From Streptomyces cinnamoneus (GTDB taxonomy: Bacteria > Actinomycetota > Actinomycetes > Streptomycetales > Streptomycetaceae): 64,000 nt of DNA. The stretch is taken from positions 55,344 through 119,343 of the forward strand of contig NZ_BMVB01000020.1 in assembly GCF_014650495.1 (NCBI RefSeq). Reading direction: 5' to 3'. The translations under genes were made by a program, and so were the position numbers. This document shows positions 34,936 through 42,800 of the stretch, piece by piece. Below the pieces are notes generated by a model. That model was not told the DNA's origin, made no database searches, and saw only the letters and a program-made list of their open reading frames with translations. Each line of letters opens with the position of its first letter. The stretch's first letter is position 1.

Positions 34936-35640
34936 TCAGAGCAGCCCGAGGTCGCGCAGTTCCTTGTGCAGGTCGGCGCGGGGGTTCTCCGCGGACCCAC
35001 CGGTGACGGCCGGGGCGGTGGCCCGCGGGGTGGCCGTCCGCGTCGTCCCCCGGTCGCGGAAGACCCACGCCCCGATGACGCCCCCGACGAGCCCGCCGAG
35101 GTGGGCGAGCCAGCTGATGCCGGGGGTGCCGGGCACCGTGAGGGTGAGGGTGTAGGCGTACGAGGCGCCCATGACGATCCCGACGAGGCTGTCGATGAGG
35201 TGCCGGTCGAAGAACCCGCGCACGACCACGTACCCGAAGTACCCGAAGACCAGCCCGCTGGCGCCGACCGTGCCGACGCCGTCGTGCTCGAAGAACCAGA
35301 TCGCGAGCCCGCTGGCGACCGCGACCAGCGCCGTGAGCCCGAAGAAGCGCGCCACCCCGCGGTAGGCGGCCAGGAAGCCGAAGACGAAGAGCGGCCCGGA
35401 GTTGCTCTCGATGTGCGCCCAGCTCAGGTGGAGGAAGGGTGCGGTGAGCATGCCGGGGAGCCGCTCGGCATCGCCGGCGACCACGGCGTAGCGGCGGGCG
35501 AGATCGTAGTCGCTCCCCCAGTTGGCCAGCTGCAGCGCCCAGACGACGGCCAGGAAGCCGAACATCACGAAGAACGCCTTCCGCGCCTCGGCGATCATCT
35601 GCTCGGCGTCGACCGCCGTGTTCTTGCTCAACCCACTCAT
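34936..35640 (-). CDS. Rhomboid family intramembrane serine protease
   Basis: 234 residues with six or seven membrane helices. Rhomboid residues are in place: HIESN (H76, N80) in the L1/H2 region, catalytic Ser128 in GTVGASGLVFGYFG and His180 in WLAHLGGLVGGVIG. These proteases cut within membrane segments of other proteins. The soluble C-terminus is short. The ATG at 35640 is followed by an NTAVDAEQMIAEAR helix. It is the first core gene after the element and reads towards attR. Confidence 0.92.
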   Translation of the reverse strand: MSGLSKNTAVDAEQMIAEARKAFFVMFGFLAVVWALQLANWGSDYDLARRYAVVAGDAERLPGMLTAPFLHLSWAHIESNSGPLFVFGFLAAYRGVARFFGLTALVAVASGLAIWFFEHDGVGTVGASGLVFGYFGYVVVRGFFDRHLIDSLVGIVMGASYAYTLTLTVPGTPGISWLAHLGGLVGGVIGAWVFRDRGTTRTATPRATAPAVTGGSAENPRADLHKELRDLGLL

Positions 35641-35776
35641 CTCGATCCACCCGTGCCACGGGGCGTGCCCCCGTGCCTGCGTACCTTACGGAGGGCCGGC
35701 ATGGGTACGGCTACTCAGTCCGGTTTGAGTGGGCGACCGCTGCCGGGAAGCACCCGCCGGCGTGTGTGATCACTGC

Positions 35777-36538
35777 ATGACGACGAAGCCGCGGCCGGAC
35801 CGCCTCCCCGATCTCACGCCGAAGCAGCCGAACGGCGTGGGCATGGCGGCGCTGGGGCTGGCCGTCATGGCGGTCCTGGCCTCCCTGACGGTCATCGGCA
35901 TCCCCTTCGCCATCCTCATCGGTCTGGCCGCCGCGATCTGCGGTCTGATCGGGCGGGGGAGGGTCAAGCGCGGCGAGACGGACGAGGGCGGGCCGGCGCT
36001 CGCCGGGCTGATCGTGGGCACGACAGTGGCGGTGGTCTGCCTCGGCCTGACGGCGTGGTTCGTCAACGGCCTCTCCCACCTCCACGACAGGCCCGAGGAC
36101 CTGGTCTCGAAGGGCGCGAAGTACGGGGGCACCCCGCTGGCGGCGGGTCAGACGGCCCGCTACCGGGACGGCCTGAGGGTGACGGTGGGCAAGGCCCGCC
36201 GCGTACCGAACCTCCCCGGGGACGTCGCCCTGGGGAAGGACGAGCTGACGTACGAGTTCGCGGTGACGTACGTCAACGACCAGAAGAAGTCCGTCCGGCT
36301 GGCCTCGAACGGGATCGACATGGAACAGAAGGTCCTGCCGGGCAACCTCACGCCGGCCGGCCCGATGAGCCCGACGTTCGACCGCAAGAACCCCTGGTTC
36401 CCGGACGACCTCGCACCCCACCAGAAGGTGACGGTGAAGTTGCACGTCAACGTCCCCCCGGGCTCGACCGACCTCGACTTCACCTGCTCCCCGACGGACT
36501 ACCGCGACGACGCCCACTGGGTGCTGTCGCTCCGCTAG
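35777..36538 (+). CDS. DUF4190/DUF4352-like membrane protein
   Basis: 253 residues from the ATG at 35777. Two membrane helices in the N-terminus (GLAVMAVLASLTVIGIPFAI and LIVGTTVAVVCLGLTAWFV) match DUF4190. The extracellular C-terminal half is beta-rich (ARYRDGLRVTVGKARRVPN, LTYEFAVTYVNDQKKSVRL, HQKVTVKLHVNVPPGS), like DUF4352 immunoglobulin-type domains. It is followed by a small membrane protein gene 20 bases on, probably the same operon. Function unknown. Confidence 0.78.
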   Translation: MTTKPRPDRLPDLTPKQPNGVGMAALGLAVMAVLASLTVIGIPFAILIGLAAAICGLIGRGRVKRGETDEGGPALAGLIVGTTVAVVCLGLTAWFVNGLSHLHDRPEDLVSKGAKYGGTPLAAGQTARYRDGLRVTVGKARRVPNLPGDVALGKDELTYEFAVTYVNDQKKSVRLASNGIDMEQKVLPGNLTPAGPMSPTFDRKNPWFPDDLAPHQKVTVKLHVNVPPGSTDLDFTCSPTDYRDDAHWVLSLR

Positions 36539-36558
36539 CAGCCGGAAGGACGCCTGCC

Positions 36559-36876
36559 GTGCAGACCAAGAACAACCGCTTCCTGACCGTCCTGGCAGCG
36601 ACCCTGTGGGTGATCACGCTCCACGCCGTGGGCCTCTGCCTGGTAGTGGTGCTGATGATCGCCGTGTGGGGCGCCGCGGCGGAACACCCCGCGGAGGCGG
36701 GCGGATTCCTCCTCCAGGTGCTGGGGATCCTGGCAGCGGCGGCAGCGGTCCTGACGGGGGTCTGGTACGCCCTGAAGCGCGCGGGCCTCTCCCCCGCCGC
36801 CCGCTCGGCCGTCACGGGGGCCCTGGCCTGCCCGGGGCCGGTGGCGCTGGCGCTGTACCTCTACGCGGGGCACTGA
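36559..36876 (+). CDS. Small three-helix membrane protein
   Basis: 105 residues from a GTG at 36559 with GGAAGGA eight bases upstream. Three hydrophobic segments are visible (LTVLAATLWVITLHAVGL, LLQVLGILAAAAAVLTGV and GPVALALYLYAG). No family recognised. Its last 65 bases overlap the 3' end of the opposing zinc-ribbon gene. Confidence 0.65.
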   Translation: MQTKNNRFLTVLAATLWVITLHAVGLCLVVVLMIAVWGAAAEHPAEAGGFLLQVLGILAAAAAVLTGVWYALKRAGLSPAARSAVTGALACPGPVALALYLYAGH

Positions 36877-37108
36877 GGGCGGACCGCCGTACCGGGCGGC
36901 CCATGGCGAGGGCGATGCTCCGGGCGGCGGCCCGATCGGCGACGCCCCTCGCTCGTGCGGACGGTACGAGGACGTGCGCCAGCCCCGGCGGCCGTACGGC
37001 CCCGTAGTCCCGGAACCGCCGCACCCCGCACGCGAGACACCGCACTTCCCCGGGCCGGGCGCCTTCGCCCCAGCCGGCCCGGTGCGCGCACGGCTCACAA
37101 CGCGGCAT
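36812..37108 (-). CDS. Small zinc-ribbon-like protein
   Basis: 98 residues with CEPCAHR and VRCLACGVRRFRDYG, four Cys in two CxxC pairs spaced about 20 residues apart, then an Arg/Ala-rich tail that may be partly unstructured. The ATG at 37108 lies inside the last codons of the ATP-binding protein gene (14-base overlap), so it is translationally coupled to it. The overlap with the convergent gene at its 3' end is unusual but possible. Function unknown. Confidence 0.6.
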   Translation of the reverse strand: MPRCEPCAHRAGWGEGARPGEVRCLACGVRRFRDYGAVRPPGLAHVLVPSARARGVADRAAARSIALAMGRPVRRSALSAPRRGTAPAPPAPGRPGPP

Positions 37109-37595
37109 AGCGCGCCCCCGCCTCACGGGGCACGACGACCCACAGCTTGCTGCCCCCGACGGGCTTGTCGGCCGCCGCCAGCCCGAGAACGCCCCCGCAC
37201 TCGTCGACGACGGCCTCCAACGGCCCGAGCGCCTCGCGCCGGTACGCCCGACAGGCCCGCCCGGCCCCGCTGCTCTCGGCATGCTCGGGATGCTCGTCGA
37301 AAACGGTCACCCGCAGCACCCCGAACCGCCAGCGCACGGCGAGGCTGACGTCCCGCCCGGGCGTGAAGACGAAGGCGTTCCCCAGCAACTCGGACGCGGC
37401 GAGCACCCCGAGCTCGGCCATGTCGCCCAGCCCGTGCTCGCCCAGCAACCGGGCGACGACGCTGCGGGCCATGCCGAGCGTGTAGGCGCCGCCGGGCAGC
37501 CCGAGGGAGTAGTTGAGGTTGCTGCGGGTGGGGCCTGAGGGTGGTGCTTCGATACGGGGCGAACTGGCGGCGGGGCAGGTTTCGTTGTTGCTCAT
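37095..37595 (-). CDS. ATP-binding protein, RsbW-like HATPase
   Basis: 166 residues from the ATG at 37595. The fold resembles the HATPase_c_2 group: ARSVVARLLGEHGLGDMAE, N-box ASELLGNAFVFTP, then WRFGVLRVTVFDEHPE and a C-terminal AADKPVGGSKLWVVVPRE. The ADP-contacting glycines are partly replaced, which is common in Streptomyces paralogues. Such small ATPases sit next to XRE-DUF5753 and DUF397 genes, exactly as here, and are thought to act in developmental signalling. The XRE gene is divergent. Confidence 0.8.
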   Translation of the reverse strand: MSNNETCPAASSPRIEAPPSGPTRSNLNYSLGLPGGAYTLGMARSVVARLLGEHGLGDMAELGVLAASELLGNAFVFTPGRDVSLAVRWRFGVLRVTVFDEHPEHAESSGAGRACRAYRREALGPLEAVVDECGGVLGLAAADKPVGGSKLWVVVPREAGARYAAL

Positions 37596-37856
37596 GCGCG
37601 GACTCCAGAGGACAGAAGGGAGTTCTCGCACGCGGACAGCGGACCGGTGGCCTGCCTCCCTGGGCGCGGGCACACCCCACCCAGGGAAGGAGGGCATGCC
37701 CACGCGGTGCACTTCCGGCGCCACGGCGTGTGAGCGAAGCGGTACCGAAGGTAGCGCCAACAGCAGAGCCAGACAACCTTGTCCGACTAGACAACCCTGT
37801 CGGTGGACCAACGGCGGCCCACACGGCATGCTGCACGTAGATCGCGAGGAGGGCAC

Positions 37857-38708
37857 ATGCCGTCGAGGAGCCATCCGACCCAGCGTCAGCGCCGCCTGGG
37901 TGCCGAGCTGCGGAAGCTGCGCGAAGCCGCTGGCATGACCGCGGAAGAGGCCGGCGCGGTGGTCGACATCAAGGCGTACCAGGTCAGCCACCTGGAAGCG
38001 GGTCGGGTCGGCATCACCCCCAACCGCCTCCGCACTCTGGCCTGTAACTACGGCTGCGCGGACGAAGGGCTCGTAGAAGCACTGGTCGCGATGGCGGACG
38101 AACGCGACAAGAACTGGTGGGAGGAATACCGGGGCTCGCTGCCACCCGGCTACCTCGACATCGCCGAACTGGAGCACAACTCCCGGACGATGCGAACCTG
38201 TTCCAGCGTGCACATTCCCGGGCTATTGCAGACAGCGGACCACGCACGCGTCATCTTCGAAGAGGCCGTTTCGCCGCTGCCCGCCCACGAGCTGGACATC
38301 CGCATCGAACACCGGATGCGCAGACAGTCAGTGCTCGACAGGAAGCATCCCGCGCAGTTCACTGCAATCATCCACGAAGCCGCGCTGCGCATGCAGTTCG
38401 GTGGCCGCGAGGTCGCACGCGCCCAGCTGCAACATCTCCTGGCGGTCAGCGAACGCGAGCACATCGAGGTGCGGTCCGTCCCCTTCGCCGCCGGCAGTTT
38501 CCCGGGCGCCGGACAGACGGTGTTCTACGCCCACGGGCCGGTACCGCAACTCGACACGGTGCAGCTCGACGCCGCACACACGACAGTCTTCCTCAGCGCG
38601 GACCTCCAGCTGGAGAACTACCGCGGCCTGCTGGAACGCACCGAGGCCAAGTGCCTCTCCCCCGAGAAGACCCGGGACCTGATCCACAGCATCGCCAAAG
38701 AACTTTGA
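37857..38708 (+). CDS. XRE-DUF5753 regulator (WhiJ-like)
   Basis: 283 residues from the ATG at 37857 (GAGGAG upstream). The N-terminal XRE helix-turn-helix is clear (LGAELRKLREAAGMTAEEAG, VVDIKAYQVSHLEAGRVGI). The remainder is DUF5753 (SSVHIPGLLQTADHARVIFE, HRMRRQSVLD, FTAIIHEAALRMQFGG, VPFAAGSFPGAGQTVFYAHG). WhiJ-type proteins pair with DUF397 partners like the next gene, in many copies per Streptomyces genome, and modulate differentiation. Confidence 0.9.
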   Translation: MPSRSHPTQRQRRLGAELRKLREAAGMTAEEAGAVVDIKAYQVSHLEAGRVGITPNRLRTLACNYGCADEGLVEALVAMADERDKNWWEEYRGSLPPGYLDIAELEHNSRTMRTCSSVHIPGLLQTADHARVIFEEAVSPLPAHELDIRIEHRMRRQSVLDRKHPAQFTAIIHEAALRMQFGGREVARAQLQHLLAVSEREHIEVRSVPFAAGSFPGAGQTVFYAHGPVPQLDTVQLDAAHTTVFLSADLQLENYRGLLERTEAKCLSPEKTRDLIHSIAKEL

Positions 38709-38724
38709 ACCCGAAGGGAAGATG

Positions 38725-38919
38725 ATGTCCGAGATCAAGTGGCAGGAGCCGTTCTGCGCAGGCGGAGGCAATGCCTGCCTCCAGATCGGCCACACAGCAG
38801 ACGGCACCCCGATACTCCGCGAGACAACGCACCCGGACGAACTGATCCGCACCACCCCGCAGGGCCTCCGCAACCTGATAGAGGCGGCGAAACGCGGCGA
38901 ACTGGACCACCTGCTCTGA
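38725..38919 (+). CDS. DUF397 protein (BldB-like)
   Basis: 64 residues (65 if the adjacent ATG at 38722 is used). Typical DUF397 sequence: EIKWQEPFCAGGGNACLQIG, then DGTPILRETTHPDELIRTT and a C-terminal NLIEAAKRGELDHLL helix. It follows the XRE-DUF5753 gene by 16 bases and has GAAGGG upstream. DUF397 proteins bind or counteract the partner regulator. Confidence 0.9.
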   Translation: MSEIKWQEPFCAGGGNACLQIGHTADGTPILRETTHPDELIRTTPQGLRNLIEAAKRGELDHLL

Positions 38920-39037
38920 CCGCCCCGTCACTCGCCCGGCCCTCACACCTCGCAGCCGGCCACACCCACGACTAGCTTCGACAGAGTCGCCCAGCAGCCA
39001 CAGGTAACTGCTGCCCGCTGCTCAAGAAGGAGTCGCC

Positions 39038-39400
39038 GTGGCCGGTCTCGTACGCAAGAGCTTCGACTCGCCGGAGGAGGTCCGCCCCTTCGAGGAAGGG
39101 AAGGGACGCCTGGAACTGGTGAATGTGGGCACAGTCCCGGTGGGCCGGGCGACGTTCGAGCCGGGCTGGAAGTGGTCGAAGCACGTCAAGCCCATCGCGG
39201 GAACGGACAGCTGCGAGGCTTCGCACACGGGCTATGTCATCGCGGGCCGCATGAAGGTCGTGATGAACGACGGCGAAGAGGCGGAGTTCGGCCCGGGCGA
39301 CTACATGATCTGCCCACCCGGCCACGACGCCTGGGTCGTCGGCGACGACCCGTGCGTCTTCATCGACTGGCAGGGCTTCGCCGACTACGCGAAGCGCTAG
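39038..39400 (+). CDS. Small cupin-domain protein
   Basis: 120 residues from a GTG at 39038 with AAGGAG upstream. One cupin barrel: TFEPGWKWSKHVKPIAGTDS, ASHTGYVIAGRMKVVMNDGE and EFGPGDYMICPPGHDAWVVG. The His residues that could bind metal are only partly conserved. No catalytic assignment is possible. The last 93 bases are duplicated at 46640-46732 as a broken fragment. Confidence 0.85.
   Translation: MAGLVRKSFDSPEEVRPFEEGKGRLELVNVGTVPVGRATFEPGWKWSKHVKPIAGTDSCEASHTGYVIAGRMKVVMNDGEEAEFGPGDYMICPPGHDAWVVGDDPCVFIDWQGFADYAKR
39308..39400 (+). repeat. Left copy of cupin 3'-end direct repeat
   Basis: The final 31 codons of the cupin gene. By my count nine of 93 bases differ from 46640-46732, in the same orientation. 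The two copies bracket the immunity, RHS, ESX-partner, SseB-like and lipoprotein genes. Confidence 0.85.
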
Positions 39401-39531
39401 ATGTTCCTGAAAGATCAGCTCACATCGCCGTCGAGCGCGTCCGTCTCACTCAAGGCTGCCCTGACTCCCTCGGGAGCACCACCCGCCCTCACCCGCGATT
39501 CCACAGTCCACTCACTGTGACCACGGTCGCA

Positions 39532-39816
39532 TTAATCGACTTCTTCGCCACCTACACGTAGTTTGATCTGGCGGTGGCGATCCACATGGTAAACAACCTC
39601 GACATCAATGCTTTGACCAGGTGACGGCCAAAGCGACGGATCGACGACGACCCCGTGCGGAAGATAGGCAATTGCATCCACGACCGCCATGCCACCCGGA
39701 AACCCAGGAAGCTTGACGAAGAAGCCGAATGGCAGGCATTTCTCCACCGTTCCGTGGACATTCGCCCCGACCGGAAAGCACTCCTTGGCTGCAATCCAAA
39801 TTTCTTCATCGATCAT
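39532..39816 (-). CDS. S1-like small protein, putative immunity to the RHS toxin
   Basis: 94 residues from the ATG at 39816, whose ATGA overlaps the RHS stop codon. The sequence reads as an OB/S1-type barrel: GANVHGTVEKCLPFGFFVKL, FPGGMAVVDAIAYLP, then GQSIDVEVVYHVDRHRQIKL. Immediate coupling to the 3' end of a polymorphic toxin gene is the classic place for the cognate immunity gene. Base composition matches the toxin tip, not the RHS core. Immunity is inferred; an RNA-binding role is the alternative. Confidence 0.7.
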   Translation of the reverse strand: MIDEEIWIAAKECFPVGANVHGTVEKCLPFGFFVKLPGFPGGMAVVDAIAYLPHGVVVDPSLWPSPGQSIDVEVVYHVDRHRQIKLRVGGEEVD

Positions 39817-42800
39817 CGATGCCACTCCCTCGGGTACTGATTAAGTCTTTCCACATGCGTGTTCGGGATTTCGAGCTCGACCAAGGGCCCACCCTCGTAA
39901 GGGTGCTCGAACTTCCGGAAGTGCTCTTCATATTCGCCCGCCGGGATTCGCACTTCGATCACTCCCTCCCCGTAGTGAGCAGCATACTTCTCGGCAAGTT
40001 CTCGCTTTTGAGCAAAGTAGGCCATCCCGTTCTGATAAGGATCATGAGGCCCTCCGGGGAAGTCCTCCTCCAGATAGCCATTTTGATTGTGATACTCCCC
40101 CTTCCCTCTGGCTGGAGCCTTGAAAATGGGCACTTCGTCTTCAGCGTACGGTGCAAGCCCGAGAGGATCCGCCCACACATGAGGGTTGTGGATATAAGTC
40201 GCCGCATTCGGCGCCGGCGCCAGCCCCAACGGATCCACCGACACATACCGCCCCGTCTCCGGGTCGTAGTGCCGATGGAAGTTGTAGTGGAGCCCCGTCT
40301 CCGGGTCGAAGTACTGGCCCGGGAAACGCAGCGGCGTGTACGTCGCACTGTCACGCGGCCACGTCGTCGTGCCCCACAGCGTCGCGCGCGTGCGCCACGC
40401 CACCGTGCCCGACTCGTCCACCAGCTCAGTCGGCGTGCCGACCAGGTCCGTGACGATCGCGAAGAAGCGGCTGTCGATCTCGTGCTGCGGCGCATCCGCC
40501 GCCGATATTCGTTCCGTCTGGGACACCGGGCGCAGGCCGTCGTGGTCCCACGTCAGGGTGACGGGGTTCGGAAGCTCCCTCGACGTCGTCGTCTGCTCGG
40601 CCAGCGTCGGGCCGTCCCAGGTGAAGTCCACCCGTTCCGTGACCTCGCCCGACTCCGAAAGCCGCTCCTTCGCCACGCGGCGCCCCAGCGGGTCGTACAG
40701 GTACCGCCACCGCGTACCGTCCGGCGTCACCACCGCCGTCAGGCGGTCCTCCGCGTCCCACTCGTAGCGCCACGTGTCCGGCTTCCGCGACAGGCGGGTC
40801 TTCTGCCGCAGGACCACCCGGCCCTGCGCGTCGTGCTCGTAGCGGATGCGCCCCGCCCGCACGATGCGCGTGCCCGCGTACTCGCGCGTGCCCTGTGCCT
40901 CCGCGCCCGGATGGTCCGCCGGCCACGACGCGGCCGTCTGATTGCCGGCCTCGTCGTAGGCGTACCGTTCCTGCCAGTCCGGCGCGGTCACCGCCGTCAC
41001 GCGGCCCGCCGCGTCCAGGTCGAAGGTGCGGTCGTCGATGCCCGCGAGGTAGCCGTCCCGGCGGTACCGGTAGTTCCGCCGCTGCACCGACGTCCCGCCC
41101 GCCGTCACCGCCTGCGACCGCAGCCGGCCCGCCGCATCCCACTCCCGGGCCAGCGTGACGTCCTCGCCGAAGTGCCGGGCGATCTCCCGCCCCACCGCGT
41201 CGTGCTCGATGTCGAACGTACGCCCCGACGCCGTCAGCGACGCCCGGCGCCCGCCCGCGTCGTACGTCCACGTGCTGACCGCCCCGCCCGGGGTGACGCG
41301 ACGGGTCCGCCGGCCCAGCTCGTCGTACCCGAACGTCAGCGTCCGCCCGTTCGTCGTCTCCGACTTGACGCGGCCCAACCGGTCCCGGCCGTAGACCAGC
41401 GTCGCGTCCGGCCCCGCCGCCTCCAGCAGCCGCCCTGCCGCATCATGCGCGTACGTCGTGACCGCACCGTCCGCGTTCTTCGCCACCGTCCGGCCGAGCA
41501 CATCATGCTCGTACGTGATCTCCTGCCCCAGCCCGTTCGTACGGGCGATGAGCTGCCCGGCCGCGTCATGGGCGTACGTCAGGGTCCGGCCGTCGAAGTC
41601 CGTCTCGGACACGAGCCGTCCGGCCGGGTCGTAGGCGTACGACCACGTCAGGCCCTGCGGGTTCCTGACCTGCGTCAGCTGCAGCAGCGCGTCATGCTCG
41701 AACTCGTACCGCACGCCGTCCGGCCCGGTCCGGGCGCACATCTTGTCGAAGTGCGTGTACTCGTACGTCGTGACGCCGCCCACCGCATCCGTGTGCGTGA
41801 TGCAGTTGCCTTCACCGTCGTACGTCCACGACTGCGACGCCCCGTCCGGTTCGACACGGCGGACGAGATGGCCCTCCACGGACCACTGCATGCGCGTCAT
41901 GGCACCGAGCGGGTCGATGACGGCCGTCACCCGGCCGAAGGCATCACGCCGGTACGTGGTCACCCCGCCCAGCGGGTCGGTCACCTCGACCGGCAGGCCG
42001 GCGCGGTCGCACCGCAGGTGCGTCGTGTTGCCCTGGGCGTCGGTGACCGACGCCGGATGGCCCGCCTCGTCGTAGCCAAAGCGCGTGACCGCACCCGTCG
42101 GGCCGGTCGTCGACGTGCGGTTGCCCGCCGCGTCGTAGGTGTGGCGCCAGACGGTCCCGTCCGCGCCGGTCACCGTCTCCGGTCGGCCGTACTCGGTGTA
42201 CGTCGCCGTGGCCTCGCGCCCGTCCGGACGTACGACGGCCGTCAGGCGGCCGTCGGCGTCGTAGCGGTACGCGGTGGTGCGGCCCAGCGGATCGGTGTGC
42301 GACAGCAGCCGGTCGCGGCGGTCCCACTGCATGCGCGTGACCGCGCCGTTGGGGTCGACCTCGGCGACGAGCTGCATCGCGTCGTTGAAGACGTGCTGGT
42401 GGGTTTGCCCCGTCGCGTCGACGAGCGTCGTCGTCCGCAGACCCGTCCGCGGATCCGGTTCGCCGTACTCGATGCGGGCCGCCATGTGGCCCTCGGCCCC
42501 GGTCTCGAAGACGCAGCGGTCGCGCTCGTCGTACTCGTACGTGTAATGGCTGCCATTACGGTCGGTCCACGACGTGACCCGGCGCCGGTCGTCGTAGCCG
42601 AAGCGCAGCGGGCGGCCGGTGGAGTTGACGACGTCGGTGAGGTTGCCGTCGGTGTAGCCGTAGCGGATCAGCTCCGCGTCGGAGCCGTCGGGACCGCCGC
42701 CCGCGAGGTGGAGCGCGGTGATGCGGCCGGCTTCGGTGGTGATGCGGATGCGGTAGCCGGCGCTGTGGGCGATCGCGATCGGGGTGCCGTCGGCCTCGTA

